A DNA stretch of 64,000 nt from the NCBI GenBank assembly GCA_013365365.1, contig JABVXU010000180.1:40769-104768 (forward strand). Reading direction: 5' to 3'. The notes under the pieces were generated by a model that saw nothing but the letters and a program-made list of their open reading frames with translations, was not told the DNA's origin and ran no database searches. Numbering within the stretch: position 1 is the first letter of the stretch; each line of letters starts with the position of its first letter. Of this stretch, positions 34,201-48,800 are shown piece by piece. Made by a program: the position numbers and the translations under genes. The stretch comes from Cruorifilaria tuberocauda (taxonomy: Eukaryota > Nematoda > Chromadorea > Rhabditida > Onchocercidae).

Positions 34201-37200
34201 TTAGTATATCATTTTTTTAAATTAAAAACCATTTTCCCATGATTGATAGCGTTGAAAAGATTGGTGGAAACTATCAGTTTAATTGTTTGAAGCTTCGTTT
34301 GAAATGTTACTGATGAAAATATCAGTTCATGATAAAATGTCAAACACTTTTTAATTTTCTCTAATGGGTTATTTTTATTATTTATGTTTACTCTTCGTTT
34401 CTCTCGAATGTTTTTTTAAATGTTTAGAGGTGATAAAAGGAACAAAAATTTCCTGCAATCGTTTTGAATAAACCCTAAAGTAGTTAACTAAAATAAACTT
34501 CCGTAACTGAACAAAATCTTAGAAATTAGTTCGATGCGTAAAATCTCATCTGGTCACTTGATCAGGATGAAGTATATCCTGAGAGCTCAGCCATGCTGAT
34601 TAGATTCTCTGAACTTTAACTGACGGGTATTGATTTAAAAGGCCGTCATCGGTGATATGGCATGAACTTTTTTATGGACTCATATTATGGCATATCATCA
34701 GCAAAATATACTATGAGCCAAGTGATTTCGTTGATTTCATTCTGAGATAGCCATTATTACTAGTTAGCATAAAAGTATGAATAAAAGTTAGCAAAAAATA
34801 ATAGGTTTCCTAATTGTGAAAATTCGATTTTTTGAAGAGAACTTTTATCAAATGAAAAATGCATGATGAAGCAGAAGGAAATATTAATTGTTAATTAATC
34901 AATTTTTGTTGATCAGTAAAAAATCATTTTACTCTGACTGCTTGAAGGTTTATCACTTGGAATCCGACTGCGTTTGTGAAGATATTTTTTAGTAAGATAA
35001 TGATTAATTATTAAGTTGAAAAAGAATTCATCTCATGAAAAATGTAAATAAAAATATGCTCAGAAATGTGTATGTTTATGTGATTGTCAAGGAAGAAAGG
35101 AATTGTGTGAAGAAAAATGGGACCAAGGATGTGATAGTGAAGAGTAAATGCGGTGTTAAGTGGAAGTTAGAGAGAGTTTCAAGCTATTTTTATTGAATTC
35201 TCAAACAAATTTAGTCGTTGATCTTTCCTTTTTCAGCTGCTTACATATGAAATTTAATTTGGCATTTCTTCTATCACAATCACCACATCCCATAAAGATC
35301 TGAAATTAATCATGATTTTTTTGTCTCTTCAATAACTCAATGCGTATACCTATGTATTCATATGTATAAACCTACTAATAAACTTATTTGAAGGCTAAAA
35401 AAATGACATCCTTCACTACGAGAGTTTTAACTTATAGGTGAAATGAGAACGTACTTGGCACAATTTCAGAATTCATTTATTCTGTAACTTGTTGATATTC
35501 AATTATTTATCTGCTATATGATTGAATATTAAATGAGAATTTCAATTAGTAATTACAGATAATAGGCTGAGTGGTAAGCACTAATTAAAAGTAATAGAGA
35601 TATAGAGTTGATAAATAAATGTGAAGAAAAGATGGAAGGGGACAGAGGAAAGCGTCAAAATGAAATTGCACCACTCATTGAGGAAGGATGGCGCGAAATT
35701 ATGAATGAAAATGATTAATTATATATTCAAATAATAAATTGAGAAAAGGAAAAATTGTTACAGCGATACATGCGAATATCATTTAAACAACGAGTAAATG
35801 ATTAATTATTCACAATCAATAATAATAATATTATGTATCATTGAAATTAGAAAAACAAAAGCATTTCTTAGTTGATTTGATAAGTGAAATTCATGCGGCA
35901 ACTTTTTAAATGTGAATTTTCTACCTTTCGTTGTAATTATTGATGAATGATGAAGATGCACTGTTACATCAACTCATATTATCTCTTTGGATTCTTCCTA
36001 CTTAACACTTCTCACCTTACTCTAATTTTTAGATGAAATGAAAAGAAGGGATTCCCTCATAGCATCCCTCATCTTTCATCCTTTTAGTTGAAAAGTTGCG
36101 AAGCTTTCAGACGAGAAACGGAGATATGCATATTTATGCAAAGAACATTCTCTATTGCCAATTTTAATTTCCTTTTTCAAATTTGTCAAGAAAGAAAAAA
36201 TATTATATTAACAATGATTTACAAGCTGCAGATCAGTTTCACTCACTCTTTTTTAACTTTCTCGTAAATCAGTTGCATAGTTACAGCACACGTTTACGTG
36301 TATCTGCGTGCGTTTATATTTGCATTGTACGTAGATGACTCTGAGGGATATTTGCCTATTTTTAAACGAATGTCTGAGGGTTTGTCTGTGCGTGTGTTGA
36401 AAATCGATGCATTTGCATCGTTTCAAAAAAGCTATTAAAATGCATTTTCCAATTTCGTTGTCACAAGCTCAAATATAGCTTATATGTATGAATATGTGTG
36501 TAATCATCCTCCCATCTATGTCTTTCTTCAGTGCTTCTATTCCTATCATATCCTTTTGGTTCCCATTTTATTTCATTAGCTAATTCTTTTTTCCTATTTA
36601 ACTCTTAATCTTCCTAGCACTTCTCTCTCAATTTTCTTTTGCTTATTATTTCGGCGGCGCATGTGACTGACACTGAAAAGGAATTTTAAATTTCAACTAA
36701 AATGTTGCTTAGCGGAATTCATCACATATAATGGGAATATTAACTTGATTATTGCTTTCAGGACCACAAGTGACGATTAATTATAACGTAACCAATTTGA
36801 ACTAAATGTATATCTGCCTGAAAACGATCTAAGCTAATACTCATTGGAATTGTAAAAGAGTTTTAGCATCAGTAAAGTATCGCCTTTTAAATAGTAGTTA
36901 GGAAGTTATTAAGGAAACAATGAAAGTTCTGAAAAATAATAAATAATGATTCGATAGATTCGTATTTTATTAATCATATTGCTGTAGCTGATTCTCAAAC
37001 TTTCGTTATTGAAAAAGCTCAAATTTTCTCTCGGCATTCCTTCATTTTGAAATTCTAAAAATTTTTAAGAGGCATGTGATTGAGAGCGAGTGTTTCCCTC
37101 TTTCCTCCCTTTCACCGTGCTTTTTTGGGTAAATTTTTTCGATAATCAAATTTCAATTTCAAATCGTCTTTTCTTAGCAATTCTTTCTCTTCTCTTTTAT

Positions 37201-37280
37201 AGCATTCGTTTCTTCTTTTTTTGAAAAAATTTTAAATTAATTCCGTCTTTTTACTGCCCGATTCCAATCGCTTTTCCTCT
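31261..37280. other. Gene-poor AT-rich stretch
   Basis: No open frame with recognisable domains. The longest plus frame (33513-33809, 98 codons) is Phe/Lys-rich and lacks splice context. Confidence 0.45.
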
Positions 37281-37288
37281 TTTCATTA

Positions 37289-37356
37289 CCCTCTCTCTCC
37301 CTCTCTCTCTCTCTTCTCTCTCTTCTCTCTCTCTTCTCTCTCTCTTTTTTTTCTTC
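37289..37356. repeat. CT microsatellite
   Basis: A run of CTCTCT and TTCTCTCT units ending in a T-run, about 65 bases, likely polymorphic. CT tracts can act as promoter or splicing elements, but nothing nearby supports that. Confidence 0.9.
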
Positions 37357-38124
37357 CCAGTTAACTGATACTATTTTCACTTAATTTCAACGTTTAACTC
37401 AGTGATTACCTATGTTACAAAATTTAGAAATTTTTTTACCTTTCTGCTTCTGAATATTGATGAATTCTTTTCCTGAGAGATCGTTAATGACAGTGCAATT
37501 GCTTCTGAACTCAGGTTTAAAAAAGGAATCATGAAGTGTTATGTTATGTGATGCAAAGAGAAGAAAATGCAAGAGACGCATAAAATATAAAATGCAAAAG
37601 TTGCAATGATCATTTTGATGAATCGTTGAATCTGATAATATTATTATGAAGTGACAAATTCCATATGATTGATATGCTCATTGAAAAGAGACTATAAATG
37701 ATAAGCAATAAAGTATTCATATGAAAAATAATTTCTGAGACTTAAAACTTGAATTTATATGTTTCCAAAATTTTGTCAAAATATAAAAATGTTTCCTTCT
37801 GAATTTTCATTAGTTTTATTTTATCAAATTTTTTTTTGCTTTGGAAAATAATTTGATCTGTGATGTAATCAAATATGATGGCTAATGAAATGAAAAATTC
37901 GAATTTTTTGATAAACTTTTCGATTAAAGAAAAACAGAAAGCTTTAAAAAATACAGGTGATAAATAATGAGCTTAACGTTATTGTTACTGATGTTCTCAG
38001 TGATATCATAACTGTTAGTGCTGATGATATCAACCACGGCTAGTATTTGATGAATAGTAAGAATAAATAAGTAATTGGGTTTTTTTGCGGAAATTTAAAA
38101 ATTTCCCACGTTCCATAAAATATC

Positions 38125-38162
38125 AGTCTTTTAACATTCGATAGTTATAAAATATTCTGTTT
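38125..38162 (+). repeat. 38-bp direct repeat, copy 1
   Basis: A 38-base sequence starting AGTCTTTTAACATTCGATAG is repeated exactly at 38292-38329, 167 bases downstream. The sequence between the copies is not repeated. Confidence 0.85.
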
Positions 38163-38291
38163 CTTTGATTTGCAAACAATACTTTTGATTATGATTTACA
38201 TATCTTACAAGTTTTTCCTAATTTACGCCAAATTTTTTGAAAAAATAAGGAGGTGGAGTTGGAATGAAATATTCGTATTCAGTTTCACTAA

Positions 38292-38329
38292 AGTCTTTTA
38301 ACATTCGATAGTTATAAAATATTCTGTTT
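38292..38329 (+). repeat. 38-bp direct repeat, copy 2
   Basis: Exact second copy of the sequence at 38125-38162. It may be the footprint of a local duplication or of an inserted element. Confidence 0.85.
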
Positions 38330-41300
38330 ATTATCATCTCGACACTGTCAAAAGAACCCAGAAAGAATAAACACTCTTCATTGCAGCTATTCATTTTTTG
38401 TGCTACGTACCACTGATATTGTTTCAGTATAGTGATGGAATGACTAGGATTGTTGCTCTATGGAATTTGAGAAAAATTAATTTTGCATTTTCAGGATATT
38501 TACTTTCAAAAATGTGTTGCAAATGGATAACATTTCACTTTGAAACGAGGAAAGCTGGAGTTTAAAATGGATTTGAGTACGTTGTTGCTATGTTGAAGTG
38601 AAGTAAAAGAAGCATTTATTGTTGCGAATAGCTTTATCTATCTATTTTCATTGTTCATCATCAATTTCAATTTCTATTTGGAAAAAGCTGAACGATATTT
38701 TTTAGTTCATGTTCCATTTCATTTATCACGTTGTCATCGACATTTAGCTCTTTTAAAATTGCGGCATCTAACAGTTATATTTTCCAACTACGTTTATCTA
38801 CTCATTAATTTAAATATTAGCAAAAACTTACGATAAATTTTATTGCTAAATTTAGTTGACTGACGCATACTTCATGCTAACCTTTACTCAGCTTCTTGGT
38901 TGCTCTTTCAAAGTGGATAACTGAATAAAGCTTAAAGTGTAAAATTTTTGCATAAAATTTTAAATTTCAAAATCATCTTCAAAATAAGACTCGTTAAATC
39001 ACGATTCTCAGTTGTTTCATATTTCTCCTTTTAATCTTTTTTTGGCTGAATTAAAAATTTTTGGCCTCGATATTCAAGCAAATTCAATGATAAGTAAATT
39101 TTAATTGTAGCTATTGTCGTTCAACCAAAATGCTCACTTTTAGTCTTTTGGAGCATTTTAGCTCCATTTGCGATTTATGAAATCATTAAGTCATTTAAAA
39201 GTTTGTCAAGATTAATTCACGAACTTTGGATCAAACGAGTATATATGTATTTACTTACTTTGCTTTTACACAAACAGATAGATACTCAATAACTACAACT
39301 TTCTCAATAAAGCTTTAGTAAAAGTTTCATTAATGAGTTTTGAGCGATGAGTGAGAGAGTGAAAGTGAATTAGAAATAGTGAAATAGTATTTTACTAACA
39401 TGCCGTAGTAGTATTGATAGTTGTGATTTTGCAAATAGCAATTAGTGAACTGCTTTTGGATTTAAAAGCAGAAAGGGTGGAGTTTGACAATGAATTAAAT
39501 AAGAGTTTTTCTCAAAAACAGTTTCAAGTTAGCAGTAGCAATAATTGTTGTGTTAAAGCATAGCAGTTATAATAGTATCATGTTTTTAGTACATTATTGC
39601 TTAATTAAGATATTATTGTATTAAGTAATGCAAGGATAGCATGAGTAAAGACTGATTTAGAGCGAAGAGGAATTAGTTGCTTGCTTAAATTGAAAATTTT
39701 TTTTAGTTACGTAAATAATAGATAACATTAGCATATTTCGCACTAAATATATTTATATCAGACCGATATCATATTATTATCTTTTTATTTCAGTTTATAA
39801 TAAATCTGTGTTGTTAATTTTTTATCGAAAAAGGGTCTCATTTGTTCAGTTCATTGATGCAAAATTATCTCCCATTCTGTTGTGCTCGCCCGATATTTTC
39901 AAAGCTGACAATGTAATTGATAAAGTTAACATTGAATTTGAAAAGGTCAGGTTAATTTATAAATTTAATCATGAAGAAGTAAAAGATAGATAGATATTTG
40001 TGATATTTCATCTTTAGAATTTCTTGCTGATAAGTTTTGAATTAATGTTATCAGTTACTAACCTTCGCTTTCTAATTTTTTAACAATAGCGAATTTGGTA
40101 AACCATATTCCTCATAATAACATATAAAAATTTCAAGTTTGCTTCTCTGTACATCCATGATTAAGAAATATTTTAATTAATATCATAGCGTCATGATTTC
40201 TCAGCATTTTGCATTTGAAGCATGATAATCTTGCGTTTATGGACTATTTTTTACTAGGTTAAAAAATATCATCCACATTAGATAAGGTCAAGAAGTGAAT
40301 GAAGTGAATTATTTGTATGCCTGATGATCTGTTAAAGGAAAATTTTTGTAAACTGTTGTTTGGCTTCATGCACATTGCATTCAAAAATATCTAATTATTA
40401 GCTAAACGCATTAATCACTCAAAATATGATCATCTTATATACTAGCAATTTTGTGACTGGTCATTAAGTCATCATTTTTAACTGAATCAGCTAGGCGTTG
40501 AATTGTAACTCTTTTGCCAACCACTTTATTGTTCAACAAGAGTAATATCTCATTAAACAAATTTGAAATTTAGTAAGGCATTTTTCTGGTTTTTAGAAAA
40601 AATGCATAGAAATAACAAAACAGTTAGATCCATTCATTTTTAATTTTATTACAGCATTGAAAAAATTTTCTCGACGAAGTCACCTTTTTTTTAGAAAAAA
40701 GATTCGTAATTTTAATTTGCTTGAAAGCATGCACTTACAAATCGAATAATATTTCAATTGCTGTCTTTGAAATTGGAAAAGGCTTTCAAAGCTTTTTAAA
40801 AATATATTTTTTCTCCCACTCCCTATCTTTGTACTTAATGGATGTGAAATTAAACTTTTTGGAAAATATGCGAAAAAAATTCGAAATTTGCTTTGAATTG
40901 ACAAAGCTTTAGTGAGATTGACAAATGTTCATCGCACAGTTCTTGTTAATTCTTTCAAGAGTCCTTTGATTATTTTTACGATTATTTATCTTAAACAATT
41001 TTCCAGATTTTCAGCAAAAGGTATCCTTTCTTTTCCTATTTTGTAGTAAGAAAAATTTTAGTCAAATTGGATAAATTGGTGAAAATAAGCAATTGACTAG
41101 GAATAGTAATCTCGAGAACTTTTAACTTTGAAATATTTTACTTTCAAAGTTTATCCGATGATTCTAAAAAACATTTTTACACCCATCTGGATTATATTAA
41201 TTATGGCATTATCCAAGTTATCTGTTTCAATTTTTTAGAGCTTTTGATAAAGATTATTCCTGAGCTTTTTTCTATTTTTCTTGCTGATTTGTAGTTTTTT

Positions 41301-44300
41301 CAATCTTTTAATACAATCAGCAAGCATTATTTTACATTTTTGATTCTTATTGGCTTTTCAATCAATAAAGATTTGCAGTATTATTCGAACAATGTTTGGA
41401 AAATATTTTTAAATTAAGTGCTACAATCCGCTAAAATTTTAATCAAATAAGCAATATCATTTTCAAAAGAAAAAGAGAAAAAGAAATGCACACGTGCCAG
41501 GAAACAGAAAGAGATTATTGCTTTTCCGATAAAGGTCTGTATGATTTGTAATATCTGTCATTTATTAATTGAATGTCATTGAATTTAGCTAATACTTCAC
41601 ACATAAATACATATTTCTGTGAAAAAAGCTTTTTTGCCGATGCAGTATGAATGGATAGCGATCAAAAGATTGTTTAAATTCTTTGCAACATTTAGTTTCT
41701 CGTCAAATTTCTCATTGCAATTTTATTCCTACGTCTTAAGCGCTTATTAATAATCATTAGGAAAAATACAAAGATTTTGTCTCTTAGGGCATTACTTGTC
41801 TTAATCCTTTGCATACTAATTTTTTACGTATCACATAAGAGAGATGGACGCAGGTATTTTGAGGAAGCGTTTTTGTACTTATTCATTACACGAAAAATAA
41901 TTGAACCATAAAATTGAAAAAGACTAATGAGTTGTGAATCAGAGGGTATTTTTAAGTTTACAGTGAAAATTTTCATTCATTTCGTGGCGTACGGAGAATG
42001 ATGGTATCATACAGCGACAGCAGAACTTCTATTTCGACAATTTAGCATTTTGCGTGAAGAAGTATTTTATATTTTCAGAAAATGTCATGTGCATTTTTAT
42101 TTAAACAAAACAATTTAAAAACTGAAAATTATAATTCTGACATTAAGTGAAATAATTTTATTATGTTATACGAGAAGGCCAAAAAGGTCATCATCATCTT
42201 TCGGTGTAGAAAATGTTACCTTTCATGGTATAACATTTGACATGCAGTTTTTGGATTTTTTCGTTAATATTTCGTATAAAACTAATTGTTTCTTTAGTTT
42301 TGAAAAGCAGAGCATTTCATGAACTTTGTGAAGTTTTCTTCAATTCCTACTAATCCACGAAAAGAGGCTTAGTATTTTGGAAATGAAAGAAAGCTTGCAT
42401 GATAATAGTATCAATTTATTTTTACCTCTTCTTCACTAAATCAATCAATTTTCTATCTGAAATTTGCCAAATTCTACCATTATTTCTTTTGAAATTTTTT
42501 TATTATTTAAAATGGAAATTTTCACTATTTTTCAATGCATTTTTTTGAGATTTTTACTCATTTTTTATTGTGAATTTCGTTAAAAATTTTTTGCTTTCCT
42601 CTAGTTGTTTTGAAATCTTTGCAACTTTGCATTAATTTTTGAAAGAAATCAAAGGAATTTATTTGATCGTTCCGATGAATAAAATTAAAAACAAAAGTGG
42701 CGAAATAAAAATGAGATCAATAATAAAGAGGGAAAAATTAGTGTAAATTCTGAGGTCCCTTATTAGGACTGAGTAGGCTCTAATTGTTCATTGCGAAGAA
42801 CTAAAATAAGTTTAGTAACTAAAATCTGATGATTTTTGCGAAACTAATCATTTTTAAAGTCAGCGATTGGTTTTCTTCAATATTGATTTGTAAGCTAACC
42901 ATTAGAAGTTTTCAAATGCAACAAAATTATCGATTGATCAAGAATAAAATTTGTTCCTCTCGAAATATATGAACGAAAAAACTGCTCCTTCCAGCCTTGC
43001 AATGTAACTTTGGAAGGAAAAAATTTCTCTTATAATTAGCCATTCACTGTATCGATAATGCGGAAGAATTTTTGTGATTAATTAAAAAAATTATTTGATA
43101 TACTTTTTTTGGATGAGAAGAGACGGAGGGTAACGTTGTTAGCTATGATAGCTATCGATATGAAGCTTGAAAGCCTCGGAAACACAAACAGATGGACCGA
43201 GACGGAATGAGGAATACTTTCACGGATGATATACATTTCAGGGAGACATAATTACACAACGTTTTTGGTGGACCCCAAATGGCTTCATTTCAATTAAATT
43301 ACCAATTTTCTTTTCAAAAATAAATTTTTCTTTGTATCTTTTTCTCTCTTATAATATATATGTTTGTTATACGTTTTGTTTGCTCATTGGGCCTTTGCAA
43401 AAATAGTGGGTGCTTCTGCGAAATATCAGAGTCATTTTTCGATATAAATATCAGTGTTCTGTTCTTCGCTCTGTCCACTTTCCCGTTGCTTAGTTCCGTA
43501 AAATTTCATTTCACACAATTTCTAATTTAATTTGCTAAATTCGAGAACAATTCTAAATTAATTGAATGGTTATTATTGAATACTGTAAATAAAACAATTC
43601 TTTACTTTCACTCTCAGTCTGAGGAGCAGAATTTATTGAGGAATTCAATAATTTCGCATAATGAACTGGGCTTCTTGTTCGCCTTAATTAGATGGTTTAT
43701 GATTGTCTTCTTTGCCCTATTTGAACGTCATAATACTACAATTTCCTGTTTAATAATCTGAATTTTCATTATTCAATCTTTTATCATGCCTGGCTTCATT
43801 AATTCGAGAGAAATTACCTTGAATAAATTATATTGCCATTTGGAATGAAATAAGCTGCCATGCTTCCTTCATCTCCAATTCTAGAAGAAATCCTGGAAAG
43901 AATATCAGTTCCTTCTTTATTTCATAGTTATAAAACAAAGAAGAATTGATCCTTAAAGAGTAATTTGATGATGTGGAAGAGCGCTACATTTCGTCCGGCA
44001 CAATGCTGCAACTTTCAATTCACTTCAAATCTGGCACATTTTCAGACAAAAAACTTATGGTACTGCAGACAGTTGTCTACTTGTATATTTGATAGAACAG
44101 AACGGACAACATTTAGAGTAAGTCCATTTGATGATAGTTATAAGCTAATAGATGTGAAGAATAAAGCGAATTTTTCATTGACTTTGTTTTAGACAAAGCG
44201 AATTCGAACTTCCATCTAATAATCAATATTTTCAATTACCAAAGTACTTAATGAGACTAACTTTTTCTAGCTGAAAGTGAGTCGTATCGTTAAAGCTGTT

Positions 44301-45754
44301 CGTATCATATCAAGTAAACAATCAAATACTTGAGTGCTATCAAATATTTCTCCAAATCATTTCTGGACATCATCATGAAGTGGAATTGATCATGATAAAG
44401 CAGTTCAAAACTTACGGCACATCTTTAACTCTAAATGAACTGTTGAAATGTGCGTCAATTGAATCAATTCAATCTGCCGTTACTAAAATTTAAGCCATAA
44501 AGGGATTTATACTCGTATATGATTGTATATCTCTATGATACTGAAGGAAATGCTTAAATTTTACGATAAATTGGACCGTAAATTTTACAAACAGTGGTGG
44601 CGTCAACAGCTTCGTAATTCTTCATTGTAGATCATTTTCTCTGGACAAATACGTTTTAAAGATAAATAAATGAAGAAATAGGGAGAGAGTTTTTTTATTC
44701 GGTGCTAAAAGTTAGCAGCTTTTAAAAATTTTCCAAAGGAAAAACTTCCAAGTAAGGAAGAAAGAATGAGGTGTGCTCCCATTATAAGTTAAGTAATGTT
44801 ACGCTTCAGTTAGCTTCTCTCAAAAGAAATAAATTTAGGGAGTTTATTTCCTCTCCCATCCACATTTACTTTTCTCTTTACACCTTAACAATTAAAAAAA
44901 AACCTTTTAAACTTCATTCTTGCCTCACAAGTTTTTTCTGTTTTCTTTAATTAAAAAAAAGCTTTGTTCATGTGAATTTCCCATTTTTTTGATGCATTCA
45001 TTCCAACGAAAACTTTTCCAGTTATTTAACTTTTTATTAAAAACTTTATACAACTGTTCTGTTAGAAAAATGGCCATATTAATGCTAGAATTTTGTAGTT
45101 GTAAGTATATTAAAAATTTACATCTTCCTTTTAGTTACTTAGGTATACTTCACATATTTATAAGTATTTATCAATTGTGTTCGATTAGTTCAAGATTTTT
45201 CCCACTGCATAATGAAATATAAATATCAGTGTATTGGAAATTGCGCATTTGTGCATAAGTGCGTACTGTTAATAGCTGATTTCCTTTCATCGAACTTTTG
45301 ACTGTGTACAGAAATTGGAAAAAAATCTATCCAACTATCGATTTCTGTTTTTCAGATAATATAATCGCATGGTAAGGAAAAAATGATATCAACGAATACA
45401 TTCCTTATCATGCTGCCTTCTGTAACAATATATCACTTATTTTAATATTGCTTAACAGGTTGGACTTTCCTTTTGCTTTTTTGGAATTTTCAATTTCCAT
45501 TTTCTGGTTTGGAATGATTAAATTTCCAACATCTATCTGAACTATGTGCAAATTACTTTTGAAGGAAAAGAGAAATACGAGAAATACAGTCAATTCATAT
45601 TTCTCCATTTGCAAATTCACTTTTTCTTATATTTGAGAGAAACATGCATAAATTTATTGTAATTTTGGGGCCAAAATAATTGAAATCAAAAAATCAAAAT
45701 GAGAAATTATTTTTATAGAAATTAAAAAAAAATTGAAATTATTTTTTTTTAGAT

Positions 45755-45819
45755 ATTTATTGATCTTTCATTTTATCTGACTGCGATCTGCTGTCAGATA
45801 AAATGAAAGATCAATAAAT
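45755..45819. repeat. Perfect 27-bp stem hairpin
   Basis: The left arm (45755-45781, beginning ATTTATTGATCTTTCATT) and the right arm (45793-45819, ending AATGAAAGATCAATAAAT) are exact reverse complements around an 11-base loop (TGCGATCTGCT). The stem extends two more pairs beyond a two-base bulge. It is far from any gene I can identify. It could be a small foldback element or, less likely because the stem is perfect, a small-RNA precursor. Confidence 0.9.
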
Positions 45820-48800
45820 CTTTTATTTTTGTAAGGAAATTTTAACAGGATTTTCATCTAAAATATCTTTATTAGAAAAACAGTTTTTTTGCTGGTTTTC
45901 TGTTCTGTAGTCTTCTGATATTAAGTAATCCAAATAGTTTAAAACTTTTTGTCACTCAAGAGATACGATAATATCGGAATTGGAGGAACTAAAATGAATT
46001 TGGAGTGAAAGAAACATATAGTCATCAGTCATTCCTGTTCAATAAAACTTGTTTACACAAAGCCAGCCACACTATTCATTTTTTTGAAGTTTGAAAGTAC
46101 TTTCACTATTTTCTCTCATCATTTAACTGATCTGTGAACTTTCAACTTGCTGGAAATTTCTGCTATTTTAATTTATGCAAATTAAACTTCATTGTTAGGA
46201 TTTCGATTTTCTATGCTTTCTGTAATCAAATTCACGTTGATCAAAATTATAAATAATTTTTATTCCACTCTATTCCACATATCAAAATCATTAAATAATT
46301 TTCTTACTATTTGTGTTGAAATTTCAAGCTTAGGGTGAAAATCTGCTGCACTCAATTACTCTATCAACCATTACTTCTCTATACTTTGCACTGAAGTCCA
46401 GTAAATTGGATTCTGTTAAGCGCTCGAAATAAAGACTTGCCTTTAAAAAATATTCTGAAAGTCTTTTTAACAAAATGAATTTCCGTTTCAATTGGAATTT
46501 GCTGTGCATTTAAAACAGATTCAAAATTGCTTCCTGACTGTGCCAGAAAACTTTTTAAAAAAACGAGAAGAAAAGAGAGGTTATAGAGGAGAAGTGGATT
46601 TACGAATCTGAAAAGACGCGAGAAGTGAATAACGTTTTTTCGAGATCTCTAGTCCTCTGTAGCATTACTAAAAAGAATCATACCAAAATTTTTAAGAAAT
46701 GTTACTTCTTTAGGAAAATAAGGAAAGGGATTCACAATAATTTCAAGTTTTTAAAGCGATATCAGTTTTAGCTAAATTTTTGGTAAGCCTTAAATAGACT
46801 GAAAATTTGCTTCTTGGTGAGCAAAATTCGATGCATGGGAGCTGTTAAGGGAAAAAAATGATAATTAGATTAACTAATAGCGGAATTTCAAGACTGAATA
46901 AAAAGTTTCTAGACATATGGAGGGATATGTTCAACAAAGAAGAGCAAAACGGTTGTGATAGTTGTATTGATTGAAAGAAATTCCAGAAATTTTCCGTGCA
47001 CAAATTCTCTCTCCCAAACACAATAATATTATCCATTCTAATTTAAACAAATTAATGTTTGAATCACAAAATATCTTTTTTTATATCTTTTTTATAGAAG
47101 AGAAGGGTCTTTTTTCTTTTTTATTTTATATCAGTTTGATCGAAAAGTAAGTCGAGGAGTATAAGTCGAAGAGTAAGTTGCACATGATTTAAATGCATGA
47201 AAATATTGTTTAAATTTTACTCTAAGTTAAACTGAGTACTACAGATTAGTTTAATTGTTCTTGCTTTTTCAGCTAATTTTAGAAACATTAATAGTAAGCA
47301 TTTGGAGATTTAAGAATTTATTTCATATTTAGGAAACAACAAATAATTTATCAACAGCCATCAACCAACCATTATTTTTAAAATCGAGTAAAATTTATTT
47401 TAATTGATGGAAAAGTAATTAATGTACTTTTGAATAATTTGTACGGAAAAATAGGACGTGAATAAGCCAAATAATAATAGATTGCACACAATTCGGCTGT
47501 ATGAAATTATTGTTTAAATTTTATTTTATACAAAGTCGATACCAGGAAATGGTTTTGTTTCATTTAACTGATAAACAAACATCGAAATAATAGATAATTA
47601 TTGGTAACAATTTTCCTTTTTTCTATGAACAAATATTTGTTCATTTGAAGAATTCTGATGCTGCATTTAAATATAAATCTAATAACAGCGCTTTTTGATT
47701 TCAAACTAAAAAAGAATTTCAAATTTTGCACTGCCAAAATTTCTATACGCAATTTTGTCGTCGGTCGCGCTTTCTTGTTCTTTCTTTTTCATTCAGCATT
47801 ATTCGTTTTCATGCTCTTTCAATTTACTTGAAGCACTTTTGAACATTTACTTAGCTTAATTTGCTTCCTTGATTTAGCGCTTCTTTGGTAGAAACTCAAT
47901 TATTTCAAGATAGAGCGTTTACGAAATGATTTTACATCTTCATTTTCTTCTCTTTTAAATTTCTCACTTGAAGCACGTGTTTGCTAATTTTAATTGTAGC
48001 ACCAGGAATTCTATCGTGTTCTAATATGTTTTAGTTTAATAACGTGAATAGTAAGTGATACAAAGTTGCGATTGCAAAAAAATGTTGAATAATGCTGTTA
48101 ATTTTCCAAATAAATATTAGATATAATTTTAGGAATATTGGATATAATTCTCATTAGATTGAAAAAAACTTTTTGAACAAAATTTAATTTGTATAAAAGA
48201 AAAAGAGATATTCAGAGTATAAAAGCGAGGATTAATTAGAATTAATAAATTGAGAGATTTTCACGGAAAACAGATGTTTTTGGGAAATTATTAATTTCTA
48301 TTATCTTGTCATAATTTTAGAGTTTCATCAGTCTTCTTTAAACTCATTTCCCTTCCCGTCCTTCTATTTTTATTCAAAAAAAGCAGACTAATATAATTAC
48401 TCATATATTTCATTTTGCATAATTTTTTTTTCTGATTTCATTGAATACTGTACAGTTTTCGCAAACTTGCAAAATAGCTTGCAGTATTAATCACAAATAG
48501 ATTAGACATTTTACTTGAAATCATTATTACAGATCCGCCACAATGATTTACTCGTACCTAAGACATAATAATTTATCGGTCGCACAATCACTCTACCTTT
48601 TCTTCTACATTCTTCTAACATGATTTTCAACTAAGAATTTAACAATTGCTGAATTGCTTTTCGATGTTGATTAATTTTTGAATAATGTACCAGTCAGAAA
48701 TTCCTAGGATTGATTCCGTCACCAGAAGTCGTATTGAAATCATACACTTAGGTATTTATTTATACTCTCCCAATTTAGAGCACTGCTACACTCACAGTGA

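Larger units (their letters stand above)
37357..45754. other. Gene-poor AT-rich stretch
   Basis: Apart from the repeats listed separately, only short frames. One at 43965-44192 (+) reads KSATFRPAQCCNFQFTSNLA and holds several cysteines, but it lies in a region without matching splice sites, and a second frame over the same bases is also open. I cannot support a gene. Confidence 0.4.

Noticed and set aside
43965..44192. Cysteine-containing ORF as a secreted domain
   Set aside because: Two frames over the same bases are open, flanking splice sites do not agree with either, and no domain is recognisable.
45755..45819. Rho-independent terminator
   Set aside because: A stem followed by T-rich sequence resembles a bacterial terminator, but the stem is AT-rich and the context is a eukaryotic nuclear genome.
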